NCBI RefSeq assembly: GCF_029030725.1
Contig: NZ_CP113162.1
Span: 124,001-188,000, forward strand
Length of the DNA stretch: 64,000 bases
Direction of reading: 5' to 3'
Source of the DNA: [Pseudomonas] carboxydohydrogena
GTDB taxonomy: Bacteria; Pseudomonadota; Alphaproteobacteria; Rhizobiales; Xanthobacteraceae
The notes beneath the pieces are model-generated. The model was not told where the DNA came from and made no database searches. It saw only the letters and a program-made list of their open reading frames with translations. This document shows, in pieces, positions 8,445 to 16,613 of the stretch. Within the stretch, counting starts at the first letter, position 1, and each line of letters begins with the position of its first letter. Both the position numbers and the translations under genes were made by a program.

Positions 8445-9104
8445 CTATTCTGAAGTCGTTGTAAGACTTCGCTCAAGAAGTGTGACTGCCTGCCATTCCT
8501 GTTGTCGAAACTTGTATCCCGGCAGGCTATTGCACTCGAGTGCGCGTTGCACGCCAATAAGACCAACGACGTGGTCGCAATGATCTTCATGAACGCGCAT
8601 ACGCCCCTTGCGAAGGGCGAGATAGAGAGCTTCGGTCGAGTCTGGCACACCGAGGATTTCTATGACCTGCGGATGTTGAAAAATGTCTAGTGACCAGCAC
8701 GGCAAGTTGCCATCGCAATTTGCTGGCACCCGTGACCGTCCTTTCCGCTCATCCAGGACCGGAAGATAGTTGCGGCAAGCGGCAACAGCGATCGTCGCTG
8801 CCTCGCCATCGTCTAGTGACGGCGTGGTTGACGTTAGCGTTTGGAAAACCTCGAACTCCGTCTCCGTCAAACTGACGAGCGTTACGATTCCATTCGTGAT
8901 GAGAGAATTTAGAAAACTGTACTCTCCATCCCTGCGACTCGCCTCGAGCTCTAGTTCTCCGGCTACGACGTCCGAAATGACGATGTGATTGGGGAGGGCC
9001 GAGAGAATCCGTTCGCCATACATACAAGCGTGAAGATTAATCAAAACGCTCGTGTCGAGAACCAGTGAATCTGCAACATCAATCAGGGAGCTTGAGTAAC
9101 TCAT
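8445..9104 (-). CDS. PIN-domain protein, last gene of the QueC-like operon
   Basis: Predicted 219 aa. The N-terminal part has PIN ribonuclease features: VLDTSVLINL with the first catalytic Asp at about residue 17, a GELELE acidic segment near 50, and DDGEAATIAVA near 97. A further Asp at LDERKGR fits the fourth acidic position. The last 60 residues extend past a minimal PIN domain. PIN proteins are metal-dependent RNases, often toxins. Here no small antitoxin is adjacent; instead the gene overlaps the 3' end of an XRE-ImmA gene by 26 bases, so it may be controlled by that protein. The ATG at 9104 has an AGGGAG site in front and is preferred to the TTG at 9107. Confidence 0.7.
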   Translation of the reverse strand: MSYSSSLIDVADSLVLDTSVLINLHACMYGERILSALPNHIVISDVVAGELELEASRRDGEYSFLNSLITNGIVTLVSLTETEFEVFQTLTSTTPSLDDGEAATIAVAACRNYLPVLDERKGRSRVPANCDGNLPCWSLDIFQHPQVIEILGVPDSTEALYLALRKGRMRVHEDHCDHVVGLIGVQRALECNSLPGYKFRQQEWQAVTLLERSLTTTSE

Positions 9105-10269
9105 CAATCTCCCTTTCTTCCAACTCTATTTGATCGATGATGCCGCGAAGCTCTACTCGGCCAACCTTGAGCAATTCCGCCAGTTGTCCTTCTGACATAA
9201 GCCCCCGCTTCCAGGCGGCATGTGCCATCAAACTTAAGCGATGAGAGATTGCTCGGTTCGCATCATTCTTCCCCAGATCGAGATTATCGGGCATTTCACC
9301 GAGAACCTCCCGAACATGCTCCTCGGTAATCCCGCCGTTGTTCTCGAACCATGCCCACGTGCCTTTTTTCGCGAGCCCTAACTCCTCCAGCCGAAGTCCG
9401 CATGCTTGGCGCGAAATATTATATTGCCGAGCTAGGAGAATGATAAGCCGTCGGGTGATTCTGCCGGTGATTTCCTTTAGCTGGCGGAAGCTTTCCGAAA
9501 AGCTCTCAGCCGGCGTTAAGAATGCCCGGCCGAAAGCGTTGGCATAGCGCTCATCCCGTGACAGAAATTTCTCATCCACTTCCAATACTTCAGGAGTCTG
9601 GCGAGTGCCGTAGAAATGCCCAACTTCGTGAGCCGCGGATTGGATACGCCTCGGCAGTGGGTGATTGGCATTAAGCAGAATGCACGCTCCCACGCTTTCA
9701 TCGTAAGTGAATAGACCTGCGACCTTTGAACCCGAAGAAAGGCGCCGCTGGTACAGCCGGATGCCGAGACCAAGTTCAATGATCGAGAAAATGTCTGGGA
9801 TCGGTCCTGATCCAAGACCCAGCCAATCCCGTAATTCCTTGGCGTGCCTTTCGGCGAGAGCCACAACGTCACCCTCATTGATCCCACGTTCGGGAGGGTA
9901 ATTTCGCCGACGTTGAACCCCAAGAACGTTCTCCATTTCAACGTCGGCTTTGATCAAATCGTTGAATAATTGAACGGCTTCGGCGGCATGAACGCCCTCG
10001 GCTTCTCGCAACTTACGGAAGCGAGGCATAAGATCGGTATGCACTGCTTCCCGGCGGAGAATTGAATTCACCGATACGCCGTAGTGGCGCGCGAGCATCT
10101 GGATTTCCTGGATGCGCACACGACGGACGCCCTTCTCGATGGACACCAGCGTGGGACGCGACATCCCAATGACTTGAGCTGCGTCATCCTGGCGAATCTC
10201 TGCATTTTCCCGTGCTATTCGGAGGCGGCGTCCTATTTCATGTGAGCTGAGCTCATTTAGATTGGACAT
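9079..10269 (-). CDS. XRE regulator fused to ImmA/IrrE-type metallopeptidase
   Basis: Predicted 396 aa. Residues 8-70 form an XRE helix-turn-helix (IGRRLRIARENAEIRQ, then IGMSRPTLVSIEKG). A metallopeptidase domain follows, with AAHEVGHFYG giving the HExxH zinc site at 214-218 and a second acidic region near ERYANAFGRAFLTP. Such proteins, like ImmA and PezT/IrrE relatives, cleave or inactivate repressors on a signal and can act as antitoxin-like switches. The start at 10269 has a strong GGAGG site 5 bases ahead. It overlaps the upstream QueC-like gene by 17 bases and the downstream PIN gene by 26, so all are translationally coupled. A role as the sensor or controller of the operon is inferred. 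Confidence 0.85.
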   Translation of the reverse strand: MSNLNELSSHEIGRRLRIARENAEIRQDDAAQVIGMSRPTLVSIEKGVRRVRIQEIQMLARHYGVSVNSILRREAVHTDLMPRFRKLREAEGVHAAEAVQLFNDLIKADVEMENVLGVQRRRNYPPERGINEGDVVALAERHAKELRDWLGLGSGPIPDIFSIIELGLGIRLYQRRLSSGSKVAGLFTYDESVGACILLNANHPLPRRIQSAAHEVGHFYGTRQTPEVLEVDEKFLSRDERYANAFGRAFLTPAESFSESFRQLKEITGRITRRLIILLARQYNISRQACGLRLEELGLAKKGTWAWFENNGGITEEHVREVLGEMPDNLDLGKNDANRAISHRLSLMAHAAWKRGLMSEGQLAELLKVGRVELRGIIDQIELEEREIDELLKLPD

Positions 10270-11638
10270 AGCGTCCTCCATCCATCCAGCTTTTCAAAAA
10301 GCCTTGTTCTCCTTGTGCAGACAAAAAAGTCTGCCATTCCTGAGCATGGGTTACCAACATCGTCCTTAGTTTCTTCAGAGTGTCCTCGTAGCTTTCACCT
10401 ATCGCCCGCGCGATTTGCGAGGCGTGAGCGCGAAGATCGTCATCGGGCCAATCGCTCATGTCCGCGAGATGCTGCAGGTGACGAGCACCAACGCTCCCGT
10501 ACTCCACCATGATGTCTCGATCAGCCTTTTGAGGTATGACCGACAGGGCATCGCTCCCTGTGGAGACGGTAAGGTCGGATACGACATACGCGCCTGGCAC
10601 CTCGTCAACGCCAGCGGCGTGCAGGCTGAGGCGTCTCAGCAAACAGGCAGCGCACAGACCGCAGTGCTTCCTATCGCCTACATTGACAACCCGGCGGCTC
10701 TGCCAACAGGAGCGAGTATCCGTTAAATGCGCTTTGGATTTCCCGTCTACACCCAGAAATGCTCGTAATGTCTGACCTTTCGTCGACCACAGGCGCGGTT
10801 GTTCAAATCGAAGCTGATAGCCCTGCAGCGACTTAATAAAGCGCTCCATCTTCCGGAAGAAAGTCGGATGGTTACGATAGTCGGCATAAATGTTATGCAG
10901 CGGCAGGAGCACTGGCCCGAGCGCACCCTGACCGCTTTCCGGAACGATGATACGTGACACGTTGGAGAGCTGTGCAGCAATTGCCGTCAGTGCAGCAAAC
11001 TGAAATCCGCGCGAACGAAAACTACTCTCGTTACTGGGGCACCTCTTAACTTTGAATGGAATTTGCGTGAAGAACCTGTCGCCATTCCTTCGATTCTGGT
11101 GACTGCCAGCCACTCGAATGCATAGTGCTTCGCTCTCGTTACCACTCAGAGCGGACACCGCCCGCGAGTCCAGCCCCTCGCTGTAGGCAATGGCGAAGGT
11201 CTTAGTCTTGCCGAAGTCCAACAGCATCTGCCGCGAGCCGATTGGCGATAGGTTCTTCGCCTTTATAAAGGTAAATCGCCACGTATCCCCGGTCAGGTAG
11301 TTCAAGACGCCATGAAGGCTCTTCAATACCTCCGGCTTTTGCCAAGTTTTAAGATCTACAACAGGCAGCGTTACATTCAAGTTGCGGCGCCAACCTAGCG
11401 GACGCTTCCAGCGACGGTCAGCGAATTCAACGGCGGCACTCAGAACCAGCATATCGTAATGCAGCGACTCACATCCCTTCACGTCAAAGGTATCTAGAAC
11501 CGCCGGGTCGAAGTAAATATGCTCCCCGATCTCCGCGGTCGCGGAATACTTCGAAGAGATACGAGCCGACTTCTGCCCCTTTTCGATGACGTGTAGATTT
11601 TTGTTGGACATTGATGGTTTTTTCGGGTTAGCGCTCAC
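10253..11638 (-). CDS. QueC-like PP-loop protein
   Basis: Predicted 461 aa, about twice the length of housekeeping QueC. AYSEGLDSRA at 151-160 is a variant of the PP-loop motif SGGLDS, which binds ATP. Four cysteines (311, 326, 329, 332) reproduce the QueC zinc site, in the order C then CGLCAAC. The first 125 residues and the last 110 have no recognised match. QueC makes the deazaguanine preQ0, and QueC-like proteins also occur in anti-phage systems (QatC in Qat, Cap9 in type IV CBASS). None of the other queuosine genes is nearby, so a defence-type role is more likely than tRNA modification. The GTG start at 11638 touches the upstream stop (TAGTG). Confidence 0.75.
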   Translation of the reverse strand: MSANPKKPSMSNKNLHVIEKGQKSARISSKYSATAEIGEHIYFDPAVLDTFDVKGCESLHYDMLVLSAAVEFADRRWKRPLGWRRNLNVTLPVVDLKTWQKPEVLKSLHGVLNYLTGDTWRFTFIKAKNLSPIGSRQMLLDFGKTKTFAIAYSEGLDSRAVSALSGNESEALCIRVAGSHQNRRNGDRFFTQIPFKVKRCPSNESSFRSRGFQFAALTAIAAQLSNVSRIIVPESGQGALGPVLLPLHNIYADYRNHPTFFRKMERFIKSLQGYQLRFEQPRLWSTKGQTLRAFLGVDGKSKAHLTDTRSCWQSRRVVNVGDRKHCGLCAACLLRRLSLHAAGVDEVPGAYVVSDLTVSTGSDALSVIPQKADRDIMVEYGSVGARHLQHLADMSDWPDDDLRAHASQIARAIGESYEDTLKKLRTMLVTHAQEWQTFLSAQGEQGFLKSWMDGGRYVQSK

Positions 11639-12210
11639 TATTCAGGCCCTTCATCCACGCCGTCTTTTTTCTGAACAGCTTGCTTAAAAGCTCGCTTATT
11701 ACCGGTGACCAAAGCGTCGCACAGATCGCTGGACTTGATGGCACTGAACGTCTCTCGATTGCGGTCGATTCCCGTCTGGTAATCTTCGCGGCTCATATCG
11801 CCGAGTTCGCGAGCGCGTATGCATTCCTCATCGATTCGGTTCTTAGTGGTGCCGATCCACTCTCTTGCCGTGCTCTCGAGCGCTTTATCGAGCGCGTTCT
11901 CAGGAGAGACTTGATCTCCGAAGTTGGCAATCAAATGCCGTTGCAAAGCGTCAGCTAAAGTCGCCGTCGAATGATTTTCAAAAATCGTTTCGAGCGCCGG
12001 GATGGGATCAAGATCCATTTGGCGACGCTCAAGGTGCGCCTTGAGCTCTCTCAGAAGAGGATTGAACGTCTCCATCTCCGCATCGCCAATCATGCTAAGG
12101 CATGCTTGCGCTACGCGCTCTTCCTGGCTCGCAGCGTCGCTAACCAGTTGCTGGCCATAGCGCTTCCAGCAGCTAGGTAGCTTCGCGTTTCTGAACGGTC
12201 CATCGGTCAT
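11638..12210 (-). CDS. Hypothetical protein, first gene of the QueC-like operon
   Basis: Predicted 190 aa, mostly helical and charged, with no family I recognise. It has a strong GGAGGGG site before the ATG and its stop touches the GTG of the QueC-like gene. By position it corresponds to the small unknown gene that precedes QatC in Qat systems, but I cannot show homology. There are no signal peptide, membrane segment or catalytic motif visible. Confidence 0.6.
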   Translation of the reverse strand: MTDGPFRNAKLPSCWKRYGQQLVSDAASQEERVAQACLSMIGDAEMETFNPLLRELKAHLERRQMDLDPIPALETIFENHSTATLADALQRHLIANFGDQVSPENALDKALESTAREWIGTTKNRIDEECIRARELGDMSREDYQTGIDRNRETFSAIKSSDLCDALVTGNKRAFKQAVQKKDGVDEGPE

Positions 12211-12243
12211 GACGCCCCTCCAATGTCTGGAGATAAATATATA

Positions 12244-12282
12244 AATCTGACAAAGTCAATATCTAATATAAATAATCTGACA
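12244..12282 (-). promoter_or_regulatory. Direct-repeat operator and promoter of the QueC-like operon
   Basis: AATCTGACA occurs twice (12244-12252 and 12274-12282), 30 bases apart, close to three helical turns. On the minus strand a TTGACT -35-like box (12254-12259) lies between them, with a TTATCT -10-like box about 17 bases downstream. This AT-rich block sits just upstream of the four-gene operon, whose third gene encodes an XRE protein, a natural candidate to bind the repeats. Confidence 0.4.
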
Positions 12283-12471
12283 TTAACTGCGAAGCCAGAA
12301 CCTGGCGCCTACATCGACCGGATCCGTTTAGGGTGGCTTTGGCAATACCTCGGCCCAAAGGCGATGGAGCCTATCGAGCAACTTATTCGGCTGCAGGATA
12401 CTCGTTAACGCACACTGTCTATTTCGATCGGTCTTCGCTGAATCTCCGGCGTCAATAACCCGGAGACCAAA

Positions 12472-13644
12472 ATGTCGACCAAGACTTCATCCTCTGAACG
12501 ATCATCTCGCAAAGGGGCGCCACCGCCTCTTCTTCGCACGCCCTTCGTCAGCGACACCGTGGCCAAACACTACGACTCGCATTGCATGATCGATTCGCGC
12601 TTCCGTCGGGCAGCGCGCCTTCTCCAGATCCTCTGGATGCGCGATCAAAGCATTCCTAACGCGGCAGAAGAAGAACGTGGCGCCCACCTCGGCTCTTATC
12701 TGCGCGCCGATGCCGCCGAGGATGGCCTTAACTTCATCTCACCTCAGGTTCATCTGCTCGCGCTTCGTGAGCTTCTGCTTCGTGAGGAAGATGCCGCGAT
12801 CGACGAAGACCGCCTGATCACCAACACCCTGAGTTCGATGCCGCTGGTATTCAACGCGTTCGGCCCACTCGCACTCGACACGAAGCTTGCGACGTCCGTG
12901 TTCCGCCAGTTGCTGCCCGACTTCGTTCATTCGGTCGAGGGGATCGCCTTCGAACATTCTCCTGGCCGCCGTGACGAGCGCTTTCTAGCCGACCGCTCCG
13001 CGTTCGACGTTGCCATTTACGTCGTAACGCCCGAAGGCGAGCTCGGGATCGTGTACTGCGAGGTCAAGTATAGCGAGGATATGGCTGGGCCATGCGCTCG
13101 TTGGCGAGATCGCTACGACGAAGCTCTGCAAGAAGTCGCGCTCTATAAAAATCCCGACAGCGCGATGCTTCGTACACCGCCGATCGAACAGTTGATGCGC
13201 GAGCACATGCTCGCTCAACTTGCGGTCGACCACCGTATCACACCTCGCGCCATGTTCATCGCGATCGGGCCGCGCTTGAATCGTCGTGCACAGGCGGCGT
13301 TCCGCGTCTACGAAAAGGAACTGCTGCCCGTCGACGACAGTGACTCAACCCGGGTTCGTTTCCAGCATTTTACGTTGGAAGCTTTCATCGACGCCATCGA
13401 TGTTGCCGGCGATCAAGAGATCGCTGACAAGCTCTGGACGCGTTACTGCGACTTCCGGCGAGTTTACGATGCCGCGATGGCTGTCATCGCTCCCAGAGCG
13501 GATGACTCTTCAAATTCGATCTCAGCCAGTGAAAACATTCCGGCCGAAAGCGGAAGGCAAAAGGCTTCTCCTCGGGGCAAGCGCTCGACGCGCCGGACTC
13601 CCACGGCCCAGAATTCGGAGCCGATGGAGGCTGCCCATGGCTGA
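12472..13644 (+). CDS. PD-(D/E)XK nuclease-like protein (PGN_0703-type)
   Basis: Predicted 390 aa. The early MIDSRFRRAARLLQILW and GAHLGSYL blocks, then AFDVAIYV (D179) and YCEVKYS (E197, K199), give the D...ExK core of the PD-(D/E)XK nuclease fold, resembling the PGN_0703 family of putative restriction-type endonucleases. The last 50 residues are Ser/Lys/Arg-rich and look disordered. The gene starts at an ATG with a CGGAGA site and overlaps the following DUF2958 gene by 8 bases. No methylase or helicase partner is present. The substrate is unknown; a restriction or repair role is inferred only from the fold. Confidence 0.65.
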   Translation: MSTKTSSSERSSRKGAPPPLLRTPFVSDTVAKHYDSHCMIDSRFRRAARLLQILWMRDQSIPNAAEEERGAHLGSYLRADAAEDGLNFISPQVHLLALRELLLREEDAAIDEDRLITNTLSSMPLVFNAFGPLALDTKLATSVFRQLLPDFVHSVEGIAFEHSPGRRDERFLADRSAFDVAIYVVTPEGELGIVYCEVKYSEDMAGPCARWRDRYDEALQEVALYKNPDSAMLRTPPIEQLMREHMLAQLAVDHRITPRAMFIAIGPRLNRRAQAAFRVYEKELLPVDDSDSTRVRFQHFTLEAFIDAIDVAGDQEIADKLWTRYCDFRRVYDAAMAVIAPRADDSSNSISASENIPAESGRQKASPRGKRSTRRTPTAQNSEPMEAAHG

Positions 13645-13978
13645 GAGGGACCTTCTTTCAGTGGAAGATCGCGTTCGCCTTCTGGTGAACGCGCTGGCCG
13701 ACGAAAAAGACCACGAGCCGGTTCTGAAACTCTTTACGCCGGATGGCAAGGCGACTTGGCTTCTCACCGAGTCCGACCCTGACGATCCCGATCGTTTATT
13801 CGGGTTGTGCGACCTTGGTCTTGGCTCGCCAGAGATCGGTTACGTTTCTCTGGCCGAGCTCACCGCTCTTCGCGGGTTGCTCGGGCTACCGATCGAACGT
13901 GATCTGCACTTCATCGCCGACAAACCGCTTTCCGCTTACGCTGAAGAGGCAAGGCTTAAGGGTCGGATCAGCGCCTAA
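13637..13978 (+). CDS. DUF2958 protein
   Basis: Predicted 113 aa, starting at the ATG that overlaps the nuclease-like gene's end. The pattern KLFTPDGKATWLLTESDPDD, then FGLCDLGLGSPEIGYVSLAEL, and ERDLHFIADKPLSAY is typical of DUF2958, a small domain of unknown function found on plasmids and integrative elements of Proteobacteria, often beside DNA-processing genes. No catalytic motif is apparent. Overlap with the nuclease-like gene suggests co-production. Confidence 0.85.
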   Translation: MAERDLLSVEDRVRLLVNALADEKDHEPVLKLFTPDGKATWLLTESDPDDPDRLFGLCDLGLGSPEIGYVSLAELTALRGLLGLPIERDLHFIADKPLSAYAEEARLKGRISA

Positions 13979-14038
13979 AGACAAATCGGCGGTGGCCTTC
14001 CAAGGCTGCCGCCATTTTCTCTGATTCGGGAGTGACCA

Positions 14039-14197
14039 ATGCCGTTGTTTCGGAATTTCTACACCTGCTACCGGTGCGACTACGACTGGCAGGATACCTG
14101 GTCGGCGACCTGTGACGACGACTGTCCGCATTGCGGAGCTCGGCACGTGTCGCCGACAAAGAGTGAGAATGCTCAGCCTAACCTCGAAGTGGAATAA
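14039..14197 (+). CDS. Small zinc-ribbon-like protein
   Basis: Predicted 52 aa. It contains YTCYRC, then a W-rich spacer, CDDDCPHCG: two CxxC pairs with an extra Cys, the layout of a small zinc ribbon. The family is common on alphaproteobacterial plasmids and islands next to DUF2958 genes and has no assigned function. It ends one base before the end of the convergent XRE gene, leaving no intergenic DNA. A frame this short is often missed, but the cysteine pattern supports it. Confidence 0.7.
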   Translation: MPLFRNFYTCYRCDYDWQDTWSATCDDDCPHCGARHVSPTKSENAQPNLEVE

Positions 14198-14458
14198 TCA
14201 CTTCTTTTTCCGGCCTTTCCGAAGAGTGGACGGCGGCTTTTCTCCTTGCTTAGGCACGGTAAGCATCTCGGAGACGGCAACGTCCAGCGCGCCAGCTAGT
14301 CGATCCAATGTCTCAACCGTGGGATTTTCTACGCCGCGCTCAATCCGCCCGACGTAAGAGCGGTCCACGCCGGCGTCTACCGCCAATGCCTCTTGAGAGA
14401 TGGCACATTTCACGCGGAGACGTCTGAGATTCCAAGCCACGAGAGCCGTTGCCTTCAT
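14198..14458 (-). CDS. Small XRE-family transcriptional regulator
   Basis: Predicted 86 aa from the ATG at 14458; a longer in-frame start at 14494 is less likely. It is almost entirely one Cro/CI helix-turn-helix domain: VAWNLRRLRVKCAISQEALA, VDRSYVGRIERGVENPTVETLDRLAGALDV. A lysine-rich tail closes it. It resembles stand-alone regulators on plasmids and islands. Its targets may include the operon starting at 14611, whose promoter lies just upstream of this gene on the other strand. Confidence 0.8.
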   Translation of the reverse strand: MKATALVAWNLRRLRVKCAISQEALAVDAGVDRSYVGRIERGVENPTVETLDRLAGALDVAVSEMLTVPKQGEKPPSTLRKGRKKK

Positions 14459-14474
14459 GGACCCAACAAACGGC

Positions 14475-14504
14475 TTGGCGGTCCATAAAAACACGCACTA
14501 TAAT
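14475..14504 (+). promoter_or_regulatory. Putative promoter of the GYF/PP2C operon
   Basis: TTGGCG (14475-14480) and TATAAT (14499-14504) are spaced by 18 bases, a good housekeeping-type promoter, about 107 bases before the GTG start at 14611. It lies in the gap upstream of the small XRE regulator gene. Confidence 0.4.
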
Positions 14505-14610
14505 GTCCCTATTTCTTGATTTCTGGTCCGAGGCCGCAATATCGGCCCCGCTCCAGTGAATTCCCGTCGCGGACATCCGCGTCGATCCATTAGAAAATTT
14601 GGGGGTTAAA

Positions 14611-15192
14611 GTGAGCGATACGATGCAGGGGGCCGGAACGGCTGTCGGAGAATGGTTTTTCACGGAGAACGGCCAGCGGAAGGGCCCGGTTTCAGCGTCG
14701 GCCCTAGTCGAGTTGCTAGGGGCCGAAAAGATCAATGGCGATACGCCGGTTTGGCGAAGAGGGATGTCGGAGTGGAGTCTTTTGAGGGCCACCGATCTCG
14801 CCATTCATCTTCAAGACGCTCCCCCGCCGGTGGCATCGTCCGAGATCAACAACGGCTTGGTCTGGACGATCGCGCTGGCACCGATCCCATACACGTTTCT
14901 GGCCGCCTATCGCGACCTTCAACTCGTCCAATTCCCTTATGAAGACCACACCTTCATTAAACTGGCGACATTCCTCGTCCCGGCAGTCATCAATGCCGTG
15001 CTCTGTTTACTGGATGAACGGCAGCTAAAACGGGCCGGGTATGCCAACAATTGGCTAACCGTGTCCGGCATCCTGCTTGCGCCCGCGTATTTGTTTCTGC
15101 GGGCCAAGCGGCTGAAGCAGACGCCGTACTATGGCTTTGTATGGATCGCCCTTTTCGTGATCGGTACCATCCTGATCGGGACCGACCGGTAG
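14611..15192 (+). CDS. GYF_2 (DUF4339)-domain membrane protein
   Basis: Predicted 193 aa with a GTG start preceded by GGGGG; a TTG at 14599 is the alternative. Residues 10-65 are a GYF_2 domain (GEWFFTENGQRKGPVSASALVELL, then PVWRRGMSEWS), thought to bind peptides. Three or four hydrophobic segments follow: LVWTIALAPIPYTFLAAY, FLVPAVINAVLCLL, LTVSGILLAPAYLFL and FVWIALFVIGTILI. It is probably an inner-membrane protein with the GYF domain in the cytoplasm. It stands 10 bases before the PP2C gene, so the phosphatase may be its partner. Confidence 0.75.
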   Translation: MSDTMQGAGTAVGEWFFTENGQRKGPVSASALVELLGAEKINGDTPVWRRGMSEWSLLRATDLAIHLQDAPPPVASSEINNGLVWTIALAPIPYTFLAAYRDLQLVQFPYEDHTFIKLATFLVPAVINAVLCLLDERQLKRAGYANNWLTVSGILLAPAYLFLRAKRLKQTPYYGFVWIALFVIGTILIGTDR

Positions 15193-15202
15193 CAGCGTCC
15201 CA

Positions 15203-15982
15203 ATGTCCTGGTCTGTTGCGGCCTTCACTCATCGCGGTCTTGTTCGATCCTCCAATGAGGATGCGATGGCCATCGCCGGTCAGCTCCTGACCGGCGATAT
15301 GGACCATGTTCATCATCGTCATGTCGATGGAGGCAATTGCCTTCTGATGGTCGCGGACGGGATGGGTGGCCACACCCATGGGGCGCTGGCCAGCAGGACC
15401 GTGCTCGATCATCTGATTGCGAACGCTGATGAACTACTCGAACCTGAGGGTGCCGCTGCCGCAGTCGATGCAGCCAACGCACGGCTCTATACCGTGATGG
15501 CAGAGCGCCCTGAGAGTGAGGAGATGGGAACCACCTTGGTGGGGGCCGTGCTCTTCGCCGGATCACTGCTTGTCTTCAATGTTGGCGACAGTCGCTGCTA
15601 TCGGGGCCGTGAAGGTGCGCTCTGTCAACTCAGCCTGGATGATGTTGCAAACACCGCGAAGGATGCATCTGGGCATCGGCAATCGCATGCCATCACCCAA
15701 TGCCTGGGTGGCGTTCCGTTCCAGTTACCGCTGAGCCCGCACATCGCGGTTCATCCGCCGTTAGCAGTCGGTGAGACCCTGCTGCTCTGCAGCGACGGCT
15801 TGGCCGACATGGTCGACGACGAAGCCATCTCTCATCTTCTGACCGACGCCGCCGGTGGCGTTACTGAAGTTGTTCGCAAGCTAGCACGAGCTGCGATGAA
15901 AGCAGGCGGTGCCGACAATCTCTCGATCATCGCGATGAGGTCCGATCTGTACTCCTCTCCGATTGCACAAAAGGACCTATGA
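15203..15982 (+). CDS. PP2C-type serine/threonine phosphatase
   Basis: Predicted 259 aa. All main PPM/PP2C metal-site motifs are visible: RSSNEDA near residue 17, VADGMGGH near 52, GTTLVGAV, NVGDSRCYR, LLLCSDGLADMV and AGGADNLSII near the end. It should be an active Mn/Mg-dependent protein phosphatase in the cytoplasm. No Ser/Thr kinase gene is next to it, which is unusual since such phosphatases often pair with one. Its neighbours are a GYF membrane protein and two exported proteins, so it may regulate a membrane or export process. Confidence 0.9.
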   Translation: MSWSVAAFTHRGLVRSSNEDAMAIAGQLLTGDMDHVHHRHVDGGNCLLMVADGMGGHTHGALASRTVLDHLIANADELLEPEGAAAAVDAANARLYTVMAERPESEEMGTTLVGAVLFAGSLLVFNVGDSRCYRGREGALCQLSLDDVANTAKDASGHRQSHAITQCLGGVPFQLPLSPHIAVHPPLAVGETLLLCSDGLADMVDDEAISHLLTDAAGGVTEVVRKLARAAMKAGGADNLSIIAMRSDLYSSPIAQKDL

Positions 15983-15983
15983 A

Positions 15984-16613
15984 ATGATGCTCGTTATTCG
16001 AGGGTTGCTGCCGATCGTTTTGTTACTCATGGGATGCCATCAAACTGTCCAAGCCGCACCTGCAATGAACGTTCCGGCTGCCATTCAGGTTGGCTACTAT
16101 GTCCAGGTCGGCTCGCGTTCTACGTTACCGGCCCGACCACCCGTGGCCGGCGGGATGCAAGATGCCAACGCGGTTAAAGCCGTCCTGCCACTTCCCGACT
16201 ACGCGCAGCGCCTTAAATCCGGCGATCTCGACCTCAATGACATCGCTCAGGCCGAACTTTACGCCTTCAATCCCGAAACGCGGAAAGAAGACAAGGTCGG
16301 CATCGAGGTCCGGATCTTGGCTGTGCTGTGCGTCTACGGTCGCGGTCAATCTAAATGGTATCACGTCAGCGATCGCGAAGCGGTCCTGCGCTGCAAGATG
16401 GCTCCTGATCGGGATGGCCAAGTCGACGTGTTGAGCTACCGGTTCGTACCGACCCACGCCTTCCCCAACAACTATTCCAGGTTTCTGTTGGGCGGGATCA
16501 GCGTGAACGGACGACCGGTCGAGGACGTAGGCGCTATCTATCGCACCGCCTTCCGCACCCTCGCCGTGATGCCAGAGCTGAAAAAGTTCATGAGCCAGGA
16601 TGACGATCAATGA
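15984..16613 (+). CDS. Putative lipoprotein of the PP2C operon
   Basis: Predicted 209 aa. The N-terminus VIRGLLPIVLLLMGCHQ is a signal peptide with a lipobox (LLMGC), so the protein should be anchored in the envelope. The mature part has no family I recognise; it contains several Tyr- and Asp-rich strands and two or three cysteines. An AAGGA site lies 8 bases before the ATG, one base after the PP2C stop. It overlaps the next gene by 4 bases (ATGA). Confidence 0.6.
   Translation: MMLVIRGLLPIVLLLMGCHQTVQAAPAMNVPAAIQVGYYVQVGSRSTLPARPPVAGGMQDANAVKAVLPLPDYAQRLKSGDLDLNDIAQAELYAFNPETRKEDKVGIEVRILAVLCVYGRGQSKWYHVSDREAVLRCKMAPDRDGQVDVLSYRFVPTHAFPNNYSRFLLGGISVNGRPVEDVGAIYRTAFRTLAVMPELKKFMSQDDDQ

Noticed and set aside
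12223-12408. 61-aa frame upstream of the nuclease-like gene
   Set aside because: It covers the promoter and repeats of the QueC-like operon and has no ribosome site or family.
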